Positions 14,902 through 22,996 of a DNA stretch of 64,000 bases are shown in pieces. The stretch's first letter is position 1. Every line of letters begins with the position of its first letter. The position numbers and the translations under genes were made by a program. Source of the DNA: a virus; IMG/VR virus record IMGVR_UViG_3300019124_000038, positions 82,500 to 146,499 of that record; one strand, given 5' to 3'. A model generated the notes under the pieces. That model did no database searches, was not told the DNA's origin, and saw only the letters and a list, made by a program, of their open reading frames with translations.

Positions 14902-16047
14902 GTGGACTTTAATAAGGAAAGGGAAATGTGCCTTGCGCTAAAAGAAGCAGGGCGCACAAGAAAAGAAATTGCTGAGATCACGGGACTGTCTGAACGTCAA
15001 GTCAAGCGTCGTCTGGCAAATAAAAAAAAGTCTGACGGTCTGCTCATCGACGGGAAAAGTCTTTTTGGAACGAACATTGTCGTTAGTGGTGATACAGAAG
15101 GCTGGTCGCGGACGATTAAGCCATTCGACCAGTCACCGCCGTTTGTAGACTATGAGCATCACCACAAGGTCTTGGAAGAATTCACGAAACAACGCACCGA
15201 AAAGACAGATATCCCGCAGATCGAGAATCCGCTTCTTGCTACAAACGATCAATTATTCGACTATAAGCGGTCGGACGAGAATCGTCAGGCAGTTCAGAAG
15301 CGTGTAGAAGATCGGTTCGTGGGAAGAGAAGTTAAGGTTCTCTACCTGTCAGACCTGCATATTCCGTTCACTGACTACGAAACAGTTTTTCGTATCGTAG
15401 AGCAACATAGCGATGCGAATGTATGTATTGTCAACGGCGATCTTCTCGATCTCTTCGCAGTCAGCAAATTCTCTAAGAATAAGCATGTAGCTCTTCGTAA
15501 GGAGATTGAAGATGGTCGAGTGTTTCTGGAGTATCTGTCCAAGCGTTTCGAAGTAGTGGTCGTTACAGAAGGCAACCATGAACGCCGCCTTCGTCGCTTC
15601 ATTGAAGAGGAAATCCCGCAAGAGATGCAGTTCCTCTTCCCGAAGGATATCCTGCGTGTGATCGTCAGCGGCGAGGTGCTTGACAAAGATCGTTTGGATA
15701 ATGTAGAGGTAGTTGGTACTTGGTGGGTGAAGCTATGGGATACAATCTACGCACATCCTGACAACTATAACTCTCCACCGATGCGAACTTCAATCAGTAC
15801 TTCACAATACTTTATCATGTCTCGCGGCATTCAGCACCGTGTCTGTATCATCGGGCATACGCACAAGGTCGGTGAAATCATGAATGGTGGAGTGAAGATT
15901 ATCGAGTCAGGCTGTCTGTGTCATGATATGGACTACCACTTCGGCTCGAAGTTCACGCAACAACCGTGGGTCAAGGCATATGTCGTTCAGCGAATCGGAA
16001 AAGATGGATTAAGCGATCTGAATAGCACACGCGCAATTCTGCTCTAG
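14902..16047 (+). CDS. Metallophosphoesterase with N-terminal helix-turn-helix
   Basis: 381 residues, GTG start after AAGGAGG. A helix-turn-helix (about residues 16-40, RKEIAEITGLSERQVKRRL) is joined by a linker to a calcineurin-like domain with the metal-ligand blocks DLH (151-153), NGDLLD (179-183), GNHERR (224-229) and GHTH (318-321). Such fusions occur in phages and prophages and probably work as DNA-directed phosphodiesterases or nucleases. The domain set is complete. Confidence 0.9.
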   Translation: MDFNKEREMCLALKEAGRTRKEIAEITGLSERQVKRRLANKKKSDGLLIDGKSLFGTNIVVSGDTEGWSRTIKPFDQSPPFVDYEHHHKVLEEFTKQRTEKTDIPQIENPLLATNDQLFDYKRSDENRQAVQKRVEDRFVGREVKVLYLSDLHIPFTDYETVFRIVEQHSDANVCIVNGDLLDLFAVSKFSKNKHVALRKEIEDGRVFLEYLSKRFEVVVVTEGNHERRLRRFIEEEIPQEMQFLFPKDILRVIVSGEVLDKDRLDNVEVVGTWWVKLWDTIYAHPDNYNSPPMRTSISTSQYFIMSRGIQHRVCIIGHTHKVGEIMNGGVKIIESGCLCHDMDYHFGSKFTQQPWVKAYVVQRIGKDGLSDLNSTRAILL

Positions 16048-16059
16048 GGGGAAACGAGC

Positions 16060-16188
16060 ATGAATCCTGTTGTGTTAGGCACTCTCATCATTAACTATCT
16101 TCTGCTTATGACGGGGTTATTCTGGCACAGTAGCCATACGCCTAACCTCCGTCTGCGGCAGGAGAACAACGTACTGAAAGAAAAATAA
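16060..16188 (+). CDS. Small single-pass membrane protein
   Basis: 42 residues, GGGGGAAACGAGC before the ATG. One hydrophobic segment (about 4-21) and a basic/acidic tail. Too short for database families; supported by its position directly between two genes with proper spacing. Confidence 0.5.
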   Translation: MNPVVLGTLIINYLLLMTGLFWHSSHTPNLRLRQENNVLKEK

Positions 16189-16208
16189 ACACTAGGAGGG
16201 TCTAATAT

Positions 16209-16640
16209 ATGACCGTAGTAACTGACGAACGTAAAGCTGTGCGCCAGATGGAAATTGAAGACGAGATGATTGCGTACTTCCAACGTAAGGAGATGATTAA
16301 GGAGCTAACAGAAGCAAATAAACTGAGCATGGAGAAATTTGAGGAATTCATGGAGGATATGCTGGACGACTTCGTAATTGCCCCGTTGCTCGATGGGACG
16401 TTTGCAGTTCTGCGCCGCCGTGTTCGTGAAGTAGAAAAGCTAGACAAGAAAGCTCTGGCTCTCCGCATTCTGGTTACGCCGCAAGACCTGAAAAAGCCGT
16501 TTGACTTCTCCATCCTGACACAGCAAGGCAAGCTCACGCCGCGACTTATCACGGAACACACCGAACATGAGACCAAGACTGTCGTAAGCCTGACGCGCCG
16601 CAAAACTGCTCCGAAGAAAAAGGATAATGGCAACGGATAA
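16209..16640 (+). CDS. Unknown helical protein
   Basis: 143 residues after GGAGGGTC. Helical and charged, with an acidic segment near residues 35-55 and a basic C-terminal tail (RRKTAPKKKDNGNG). No family recognised. Confidence 0.7.
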   Translation: MTVVTDERKAVRQMEIEDEMIAYFQRKEMIKELTEANKLSMEKFEEFMEDMLDDFVIAPLLDGTFAVLRRRVREVEKLDKKALALRILVTPQDLKKPFDFSILTQQGKLTPRLITEHTEHETKTVVSLTRRKTAPKKKDNGNG

Positions 16641-16672
16641 GCAAGAGCGTATCTACTAGGAATCTACTAAAT

Positions 16673-16717
16673 GGAGGAAAGTTTTTGCTTGACTTTCCTC
16701 CCTCGTCCTAGTATAGT
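16673..16717 (+). promoter_or_regulatory. Hairpin merged with the promoter of the NAD salvage operon
   Basis: GGAGGAAAGT (16673-16682) pairs perfectly with ACTTTCCTCC (16692-16701). The -35 box TTGACT (16689-16694) lies in the loop and 3-prime arm, and TATAGT (16712-16717) follows after a 17-base spacer. The hairpin may end upstream transcription while the same bases start the prs transcript. Confidence 0.7.
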
Positions 16718-16751
16718 ATAAGTATAAGATAACGAAAGGGGAAAACAAAAC

Positions 16752-17609
16752 GTGATCTATCTCGACGGCAAGGCTGTAGAGTTCGGGTCTTTCCCGAACG
16801 GGGAAACGATGTTGAAAGTCGAATTGGAGCGCAACCGCGTCTATTCGGTTGACTTCAAGTACGAGGGAGACGCTGATCTCTTCCGTCTGATGCTCCTGAA
16901 AAAGTACATCGACCAAGTTGGAGCACATGCCCTTTTGCGAATGATGTACATGCCATACAGCCGTATGGACAGAACGGAGAACGACTCTGCTTTCACCCTG
17001 AAATACGTCACGCAGTTCATTAACTCGTTGAACTTCGAAGATGTCTATGTTCTTGAGCCGCATTCCGATGTGACGATGGCTATGCTCGAACGAGCATTTC
17101 CGATCTACGTGACGGTCGAAATGCTGGACGATGTTCTAGAAATGATCGGGTTCGACAAGGATAAAGATTACCTGTTCTTCCCTGACGCTGGAGCGCAAAA
17201 GCGTTATAGTAAGCTGAAAGGTTTCAAGCAAGCAGTCGGCTTCAAGAAACGTGATTTCCAAACTGGGAAAATCGAGGGACTGGAGATTGTCGGCGATATC
17301 GAAACTGGCGCGAAAGTTCTCATCCTTGACGATCTCTGTTCCCGTGGCGGCACGTTCCTGCATAGCGCGTCTAAGTTGAGAGATATCGGCGCAGGAGAAG
17401 TGTATCTCTTTGTTGGACATGCAGAAGATTCAATGCTCGAAGGTCAAATGTTGTTGGCGAAACACGTCAACGCCAAGAACTATCTGGTTGATAAGATTTT
17501 CACAACAGACTCGATGTTCTCAGAGAAAGCCAAGACATACATCAAGGATGAGCTGTCTGATCGCATCCATGTCTTCAATCTCATCAAGGAGTCTGGCAAG
17601 AATGCTTGA
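16752..17609 (+). CDS. prs: Ribose-phosphate pyrophosphokinase (PRPP synthetase)
   Basis: 285 residues, GTG start. Shows the Prs pattern: SFPNGETM, the MPYSRMDR loop and the PRPP-binding motif VLILDDLCSRGGTF. It makes 5-phosphoribosyl-1-pyrophosphate from ribose-5-phosphate and ATP. PRPP is the co-substrate of the nicotinamide phosphoribosyltransferase encoded two genes on, so the pair forms the first half of an NAD salvage route. Slightly shorter than host Prs (about 315), as in other phage versions. Confidence 0.92.
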   Translation: MIYLDGKAVEFGSFPNGETMLKVELERNRVYSVDFKYEGDADLFRLMLLKKYIDQVGAHALLRMMYMPYSRMDRTENDSAFTLKYVTQFINSLNFEDVYVLEPHSDVTMAMLERAFPIYVTVEMLDDVLEMIGFDKDKDYLFFPDAGAQKRYSKLKGFKQAVGFKKRDFQTGKIEGLEIVGDIETGAKVLILDDLCSRGGTFLHSASKLRDIGAGEVYLFVGHAEDSMLEGQMLLAKHVNAKNYLVDKIFTTDSMFSEKAKTYIKDELSDRIHVFNLIKESGKNA

Positions 17610-18555
17610 CCATTTTCTTGATGAGTATGCCGCTACAGAACGTTTGATTCGTGAATGGGAGAAATACGGTAGGCTGGTGATCGCGTATGACTTCGACAAC
17701 ACAGTTTACGACTATCACGGCGGCGGCTACTCTTACTCGATGGTAATTGATCTCCTCCGTAAGTGCAAGGAAGTTGGAGCTTACTTCATATGCTTCACGG
17801 CGCGGGAAAATGACGAGCTAGACTTTGTGTGGAAGTATCTGAAAGACAACAATATTCCTGTGGACAAGCTCAATGATAATCCTGACTTCCTACCCTTTAA
17901 CGGTCGAAAAATCTACTACAATATCCTCTTGGATGATCGGGCTGGACTCGCTCAGGCATACAACATGCTGAGTTACGCCGCGACACACATGAAGGCAAAA
18001 AGGAGCGTGAAGCGATTGGGTGAAGAATGGCGACCAATAGAAGGGTACGAAGGTCTATACGAAGTATCCAATCTTGGTCGTGTAAAATCACTTGCAAGAA
18101 CAATAATTCGTAGTGATGGTCGTAGGTGCGTGGTAACAGAGAAAATCTTGACCGAGCGTGTCAACGACAGAGGATACATAGAGATCAAGCTGTCAAGGTT
18201 AGGGTCTAGCACCTACAAGAAACTACACAGAATCGTGGCTACGGCATTCTTGGACAATCCCGAAAACAAGCCCGAGGTCAATCACAAAGATGGCAACAAG
18301 AAGAACAACCAAGCTGAGAACCTTGAATGGGCTACGCACTCCGAGAATATGCAACACGCTTTCGCAAATGGACTACATTCCCACCAAGGAGATCGGAGTT
18401 CGACCAAGTTACTAACCGAGTCAGATGTTCTGTCAATACGGGAGCGTCAGGCGAACGGTGAAAAGCGCGGCGAAGTGTATGCCGACTACGCTGAAGTGAT
18501 TTCCATTCATGGTTTTAAAGCAATCTGGTATCGCCATACTTGGAAGCATATCTGA
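17602..18555 (+). CDS. HAD-like phosphatase fused to a NUMOD4-HNH homing endonuclease
   Basis: 317 residues from ATG 17602, overlapping the prs stop. Residues 1-130 have the HAD nucleophile motif YDFDNTVYD and a later CFTAREND block and LLDDRAG, as in small phage 5-prime nucleotidases. From about residue 140 the protein changes to a NUMOD4 segment (EWRPIEGYEGLYEVSNLGRV) and an HNH domain (HRIVATAFL, VNHKDGNKKNNQAENLEW). The HNH part has no start of its own with a good site. It looks as if a homing endonuclease inserted near the 3-prime end of the HAD gene and now is read through in frame. Confidence 0.88.
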   Translation: MLDHFLDEYAATERLIREWEKYGRLVIAYDFDNTVYDYHGGGYSYSMVIDLLRKCKEVGAYFICFTARENDELDFVWKYLKDNNIPVDKLNDNPDFLPFNGRKIYYNILLDDRAGLAQAYNMLSYAATHMKAKRSVKRLGEEWRPIEGYEGLYEVSNLGRVKSLARTIIRSDGRRCVVTEKILTERVNDRGYIEIKLSRLGSSTYKKLHRIVATAFLDNPENKPEVNHKDGNKKNNQAENLEWATHSENMQHAFANGLHSHQGDRSSTKLLTESDVLSIRERQANGEKRGEVYADYAEVISIHGFKAIWYRHTWKHI

Positions 18556-18568
18556 GGAGGTAATGAAC

Positions 18569-20092
18569 ATGGGTAAATTCGTAACTCCCGCTTCATTGTT
18601 GTGCGATTTTTATAAGGTAAACCACCGTCAGCAATATCCGAAAGGCACTACTCGTGTGTACTCGAACTGGACAGGGCGGCTTTCCCGCATTGAAGGCGTA
18701 GACAAGGTAGTGATGTTCGGTCTGCAAGCCTTCATCAAGGAATACCTGATCGACTACTTCAATGAACACTTCTTCGCTCGTCCGCACATTGAAGTAGTAT
18801 ATGAGTATTATCGTTACATGCGGTTCACTTTAGGTATTGAGAATCCCGATGCTTCCCATATTGCCGCCTTGCATGACCTCGGCTATCTGCCGCTCCGTAT
18901 TGAGGCGGTGAAAGAAGGTACGCTCGTACCGATCAAGGTTCCGATGCTTACTATCGAGAATACTCATGACGACTTCTTTTGGCTGACGAATTACGTTGAA
19001 ACCCTGCTGTCGTCTGAAATCTGGCAACCGATGACCATTGCGACCATTGCCCTGCAATATCGCAAACTGTTGGAAGACTATGCGGAGCAAACTGGTGCGG
19101 ATAAGTCTGCTGTTATCTTTCAAGGTCACGACTTCTCCATGCGCGGCATGGGCGGTCTGAAAGTGGCGGAACACGCAAATGCAGGTCACTTGCTCTCCTT
19201 TGTGGGAACCGATACTGTTCCTGCTATCGCCCATATGGAATCGTATTACAATGCTAACATTGAGACCGAGATGGTTGGCACTTCCATTCCTGCTACTGAG
19301 CATTCTGTTATGTGCGCTGGCGGGCGGGAGAACGAAGGGGAGACCATTCGCCGCCTGATCGAAGATGTATACCCGAAAGGCTTTGTGTCTATTGTCTCTG
19401 ACACTTGGGACTTGTGGAATGCAATCGACGTTCACTATCGTGGTCTTAAAGATAAAATCATGTCCCGTGACGGTCGAGTAGTTATTCGTCCTGATTCTGG
19501 CGACCCCGTGAAGATTCTGGTAGGCGACCCCGAAGCTACCGACTATCGTGCACGTAAAGGTGTCATTGAACTCCTGTGGGATATCTTCGGCGGCACGGTC
19601 ACTGAGAAGGGCTACAAGCAACTTGACTCGCATATCGGCGTAATCTACGGAGATGCGATCAGCCTTGACCGTGCAAAGCGTATCCTCGAAGGTCTGAAAT
19701 TTAAGGGGTTCGCATCTACCAACATCGTGTTTGGCATCGGTTCCTTTACCTACCAGTATCAAACTCGTGATACCTTCGGTTTTGCCCTGAAAGCTACTTA
19801 TGTAAAGATTGATGGCGAAGAACATTTCATCATGAAAAACCCAATCACCGACTCTGGCTTCAAGAAATCGGCAACTGGCAAGCTGGCGGTCTGCAAGTCT
19901 CACTTTAATCCGCATAATGGTCGTATAACTTCAAAGCCTGAGATCATTCTGATTGACAGCCTAACAGAAGAAGAGCTTATGAATATCAACTACAACGATC
20001 ACAATATGCTCGAAGATGTGTTCGTGGACGGCAAGCTGGTGCGCGATCAGTCCCTCGCAGAAATCCGCGCTTTGCTGGAGTCGCAACTATAA
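18569..20092 (+). CDS. nadV: Nicotinamide phosphoribosyltransferase
   Basis: 507 residues from ATG 18569 (GAGGAGG 8 bases upstream). All main NAMPT blocks are present: GHDFSMRGMGG, the catalytic His region PATEHSVM, RPDSGDP, YGDAI and FGIGSFTYQ. It joins nicotinamide and PRPP to give NMN. With prs (16752), the NMN adenylyltransferase/kinase (33456) and PnuC (35181) it provides a complete nicotinamide-to-NAD route. Phage-borne NAMPT plus NMN adenylyltransferase is known as the NARP2 pathway, which restores NAD after NAD-depleting immunity. Confidence 0.95.
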   Translation: MGKFVTPASLLCDFYKVNHRQQYPKGTTRVYSNWTGRLSRIEGVDKVVMFGLQAFIKEYLIDYFNEHFFARPHIEVVYEYYRYMRFTLGIENPDASHIAALHDLGYLPLRIEAVKEGTLVPIKVPMLTIENTHDDFFWLTNYVETLLSSEIWQPMTIATIALQYRKLLEDYAEQTGADKSAVIFQGHDFSMRGMGGLKVAEHANAGHLLSFVGTDTVPAIAHMESYYNANIETEMVGTSIPATEHSVMCAGGRENEGETIRRLIEDVYPKGFVSIVSDTWDLWNAIDVHYRGLKDKIMSRDGRVVIRPDSGDPVKILVGDPEATDYRARKGVIELLWDIFGGTVTEKGYKQLDSHIGVIYGDAISLDRAKRILEGLKFKGFASTNIVFGIGSFTYQYQTRDTFGFALKATYVKIDGEEHFIMKNPITDSGFKKSATGKLAVCKSHFNPHNGRITSKPEIILIDSLTEEELMNINYNDHNMLEDVFVDGKLVRDQSLAEIRALLESQL

Positions 20093-20108
20093 TAAGGAGG
20101 TATGATCT

Positions 20109-20264
20109 ATGACAAAAGAAGAAGTAATCGAAAAGCTGGAGCGCGAAAAGGAGTGCTATCGCGATTGCCGTCACAACGCTCATGACGAAGAAGAGAAGAA
20201 CTGGTACGATGGCGCGATTGAAGCAACCGTCATTGCAATTGGTCTTATCAAGCAAATCGACTAG
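20109..20264 (+). CDS. Small charged protein
   Basis: 51 residues, AAGGAGG upstream. N-terminal helix (KEEVIEKLEREKE), two Cys, a His/Asp/Glu stretch and a hydrophobic C-terminal helix. Directly follows nadV. No family recognised. Confidence 0.6.
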   Translation: MTKEEVIEKLEREKECYRDCRHNAHDEEEKNWYDGAIEATVIAIGLIKQID

Positions 20265-20270
20265 GGCATA

Positions 20271-20324
20271 ATTCCTCCTCTGTCGCGAAGTCTCTGTAAG
20301 AGAGATAGAACGACAAAGGAGGAT
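20271..20324 (+). promoter_or_regulatory. Hairpin that sequesters the ribosome binding site of the 20333 gene
   Basis: CCTCCT (20274-20279) can pair with AGGAGG (20317-20322), and TGTCG (20281-20285) with CGACA (20311-20315), around an inner hairpin TCTCT-gtaa-GAGAGA (20291-20305). When folded, the Shine-Dalgarno of the next gene is closed. This is the geometry of a translational switch controlled by temperature, protein or ligand. Confidence 0.6.
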
Positions 20325-20332
20325 TCCCCCTA

Positions 20333-20587
20333 ATGAAGAATCAATTCAAGAAATTCGGGTACGTCACCCTGCGGAAGAATGGTGTGGACGCTGGAACATA
20401 CAAGATCGACCAGATGGTTGCTAACGAAATCACTCTGGAGGATTGCCTGTATGTCTTCCGTCAAGTCGATGGGGTCTGCGTAACTGACGCAACAGTAACA
20501 ATCGTGCCAGCCGCTTATGTCGGCGAGGGCAACATCAAGGAAGTAAAAGATCAGAGCGGAACACCACGCGCTATCTTCTTCTCCTAA
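20333..20587 (+). CDS. Unknown beta-rich protein under hairpin control
   Basis: 84 residues. Beta-rich with a compact pattern (FGYVTLRKNGVDAGTYKI) and no membrane segment. Preceded by a hairpin that can hide its ribosome binding site and followed by a strong terminator, so it is the last gene of the NAD salvage transcript. Could be an abundant small structural or inhibitor protein; no family recognised. Confidence 0.7.
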   Translation: MKNQFKKFGYVTLRKNGVDAGTYKIDQMVANEITLEDCLYVFRQVDGVCVTDATVTIVPAAYVGEGNIKEVKDQSGTPRAIFFS

Positions 20588-20595
20588 GAAAAGAG

Positions 20596-20625
20596 GGTCA
20601 CGGCAAACGCCGTGATCTTTTTTTT
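20596..20625 (+). terminator. Strong intrinsic terminator
   Basis: Nine-base stem GGTCACGGC/GCCGTGATC (one G-T pair), AAAC loop, then eight T. Ends the 16752-20587 transcript. Confidence 0.92.
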
Positions 20626-20645
20626 ATTTGAACAGGCATCAAAGT

Positions 20646-20657
20646 GGGCATATGCCC
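20646..20657. promoter_or_regulatory. Perfect 12-bp palindrome before the ParM-like gene
   Basis: GGGCATATGCCC, 62 bases upstream of the ATG at 20719. A TTGAAC at 20628-20633 would place its -10 box inside this palindrome, so it could be an operator. No set of direct repeats typical of a centromere is seen in the 130 bases between the terminator and the gene. Confidence 0.45.
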
Positions 20658-20718
20658 ATAGGATGTTAGCACGAAGCAGTTATTAACTCTTCGAAAAACT
20701 TATGAAGGGGTTGAACAC

Positions 20719-21723
20719 ATGAGCAAAGTGTATGTTGGCTATGACAATGGCAACGGCAACCAAGACGTGTGCTCGAATCACCATAAGGAAGTGATCGACT
20801 TTCCCTCTGTGACGGGTGAAATCGACGTACCGCGCCCTATCGAGGGAGACCCCGATAAAAAGCTCCAGCACATGACAGTGAAGAAAGGAATGAAGCATAT
20901 CGGTGTTGGAGAGTGCGCCATCAACCACGCAAAGCTCCGTAACCATGACGTAGCAGATGATAAGTATACTACCAAGCAGTCTATTCTACTCGCCCATACT
21001 GCTGTTTCCTTGGTGGCTCCTGAAGGGTTTTCTACTGTCAAGATGGTTCTCGGATTGCCGTACTACAAGATGAACGAAGGTAAGCATATCGCCGACAGCT
21101 ACAAGGGCATGGTACATGGCTTGGAGATCGGATTCTACGGGAAGTACACGCCGCCGAAAACCATCAATATCGAAGACGTAGAACCCGTTCCGCAACATTA
21201 CGGTGCAATGTTCGATCTCACGCTCGATGACAACGGCGAGATTGCCAATAAAGACCTCGTTCTTGGCTACCTCGCGATCTATGACATTGGATACAAAACA
21301 AATATGGGCGCAGTCTTCCACCGATTTAATCCCGTAAGTCGTCACAGCATCCACAGCAAGAACGGGATGCACGTCGCGTTCGATCAGATCGCCCGCAAGA
21401 TCGGTCAATTCTTTAACGGCTTGGAAGTGAAGGCATACGACATTCCAAGCATCATCCGTGGCGGTGGGAAGGTCAAGGGGCATGATGTAACACCGATCAT
21501 CAACGAAGGTCTCTATGATCTCGCCGTTACCATCGTCAACGAGATCAAGGCACGATGGGGTGACGCATGGGAGATTACTCAGATGGCGTTCACGGGCGGC
21601 GGAGCAGTACTTCTAAAACCGTATCTGGAGCAAGCGTTCCAAGATGCAAAGTACGGCGATAACAAGCAGAACGCAAATGGTCTCCGCAAGTTCGCAGTTC
21701 GGAAGTGGGGTCGGACGGCGTGA
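20719..21723 (+). CDS. Actin-like plasmid segregation protein (ParM/Alp family)
   Basis: 334 residues. Actin-fold signatures: N-terminal VYVGYDNGNGNQDV (phosphate 1 loop), a central LAIYDIGYKTNMGAVF (phosphate 2) and AFTGGGAVLLKPYLE near the end (adenosine motif). ParM-type proteins form filaments that push plasmid copies apart. The next gene begins inside its stop (GTGA) and is the expected adaptor. Its presence argues for maintenance of the element as a low-copy plasmid, at least in one phase of its life. Confidence 0.88.
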   Translation: MSKVYVGYDNGNGNQDVCSNHHKEVIDFPSVTGEIDVPRPIEGDPDKKLQHMTVKKGMKHIGVGECAINHAKLRNHDVADDKYTTKQSILLAHTAVSLVAPEGFSTVKMVLGLPYYKMNEGKHIADSYKGMVHGLEIGFYGKYTPPKTINIEDVEPVPQHYGAMFDLTLDDNGEIANKDLVLGYLAIYDIGYKTNMGAVFHRFNPVSRHSIHSKNGMHVAFDQIARKIGQFFNGLEVKAYDIPSIIRGGGKVKGHDVTPIINEGLYDLAVTIVNEIKARWGDAWEITQMAFTGGGAVLLKPYLEQAFQDAKYGDNKQNANGLRKFAVRKWGRTA

Positions 21724-22055
21724 TCTTCTCGTTCAGCGTTCCCGAAGATAACCCGCGCTTCAAGGCTCTGATCCACTGGTACAATAGCTACAACGGTGAC
21801 AAAGCGAAGAGGATGGAGCGTAGCCGTGACTTCCGCGAAATGTTTTTGCAATTGATTGGCGGCGGGGATGCTAATACAGAAGTAGAAAAATCGACCATAA
21901 TAGAAGATACTATCTCTGTTGTCGCGCCGCAACCGCAACGGCAGATTGTGAAAGACATATCTCTGCAACCTGTTAATCTTGTCGTTACCGCATCGCCAGT
22001 ACAAGAGGTAGACCTTGATAGTGAGCTTGATAATCTAAACTTTGGAGGCTTATAG
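21720..22055 (+). CDS. Probable ParR-like centromere-binding adaptor
   Basis: 111 residues from GTG 21720. Short N-terminal strand-helix region with a basic helix (KAKRMERSRDFREMFLQLIG), then a disordered acidic tail ending in a hydrophobic peptide (LDNLNFGGL). ParR proteins have this plan: a DNA-binding N-terminus and a C-terminal peptide that caps the actin filament. Assigned from position and shape rather than from a clear family motif. Confidence 0.6.
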   Translation: MIFSFSVPEDNPRFKALIHWYNSYNGDKAKRMERSRDFREMFLQLIGGGDANTEVEKSTIIEDTISVVAPQPQRQIVKDISLQPVNLVVTASPVQEVDLDSELDNLNFGGL

Positions 22056-22057
22056 GG

Positions 22058-22498
22058 ATGAAGAAGGCAAAACTCTGTGCCGCTGTTATGCTTTTAACAT
22101 CAACAATCTTCGCGGGTGGGTGTAAAGAAAACAAACTACTCTCAGAGCAAGAGTATATCGACTACACCCGTGGTCAACTGACTAAATTCATGGAGATCGT
22201 GCAGAATGAAAACATCAACATTGACGACTATCGTACAGTCAAGAAATCTGTAGAAAATCAGAAGCGCAAGCTGGAGAAAATTGAGAGCACTCTGAAGGAC
22301 GTACAGCCACCACCGAACTACGTTGGCGAACACCGTGAGATGTTGGAAGTTCTGCATTTCTTCATTAGGCGCGATGACGAACTATTGGAGTACGCAAAGA
22401 CGGGGAGTGGCTACGATCTGAAACAGGCTAACGATTACTTCCAAGTTGCCATCAACAATATGGAAGATGCACCTACTTTCTTTACCAAAAACGACTAG
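22058..22498 (+). CDS. Lipoprotein
   Basis: 146 residues. Signal peptide with lipobox FAGGC (Cys22), then a helical, charged ectodomain (KRKLEKIESTLKDVQ). It opens the gene set for the secretion machine, so it may sit on the outer face of the membrane as part of the mating or surface apparatus. Confidence 0.8.
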   Translation: MKKAKLCAAVMLLTSTIFAGGCKENKLLSEQEYIDYTRGQLTKFMEIVQNENINIDDYRTVKKSVENQKRKLEKIESTLKDVQPPPNYVGEHREMLEVLHFFIRRDDELLEYAKTGSGYDLKQANDYFQVAINNMEDAPTFFTKND

Positions 22499-22512
22499 GA
22501 GGAGGATTCCAT

Positions 22513-22980
22513 ATGAAAATCAACGTTGGGCATCGTGAGTACGGCTATCGTGATCTGAACTGCAACATCAATGTCAATGAAGTTCTGCAAGAAATCATTG
22601 ACAACCAAGACATGCAAATCAACAATTCCTGCAATGATCGCAAATTCGACGCTATCGGAAAAGTCTCTGCCGCTGGTGCTGGCTTCACCGCATTCCTTAC
22701 GATGGTTCCGCATCAAGCAATGGCGGCTGGTATCAACCTCACCCCTATCGAACGTGTTGCAAATGAGGGCTACTGGACGATTACTAAGATCGGTGTTCTG
22801 CTGGCTACTCCCTTTCTCGCATGGGGTATTCTCTCTCTTATCACATCTGGCGGCAATCCCGCAGGTCGCACCAAGGCAAAGGTAGTGGGGTTGGGAGTAG
22901 GTGGTGGCATCTTGGGTCTGGCGGCAACTCCGTGGGCTGTGAACAGCGCATGGAGCTATCTGCAAACGGCATTCCATTGA
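22513..22980 (+). CDS. VirB2/TrbC-like pilin candidate
   Basis: 155 residues. A long N-terminal region with two Cys is followed by AAGAGFTAFLTMVPHQAMAAG, which looks like an internal signal/cleavage site (AMA-A), and two membrane helices (about 98-115 and 128-146). This resembles VirB2-type pilins, which are processed and have two helices. It precedes the VirB6-like gene. Moderate support only. Confidence 0.6.
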   Translation: MKINVGHREYGYRDLNCNINVNEVLQEIIDNQDMQINNSCNDRKFDAIGKVSAAGAGFTAFLTMVPHQAMAAGINLTPIERVANEGYWTITKIGVLLATPFLAWGILSLITSGGNPAGRTKAKVVGLGVGGGILGLAATPWAVNSAWSYLQTAFH

Positions 22981-22996
22981 TGGGAGGGATTAGGCA

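Noticed and set aside
18830-19915. 361-residue minus-strand ORF
   Set aside because: Antisense to NAMPT, which has all catalytic blocks on the plus strand.
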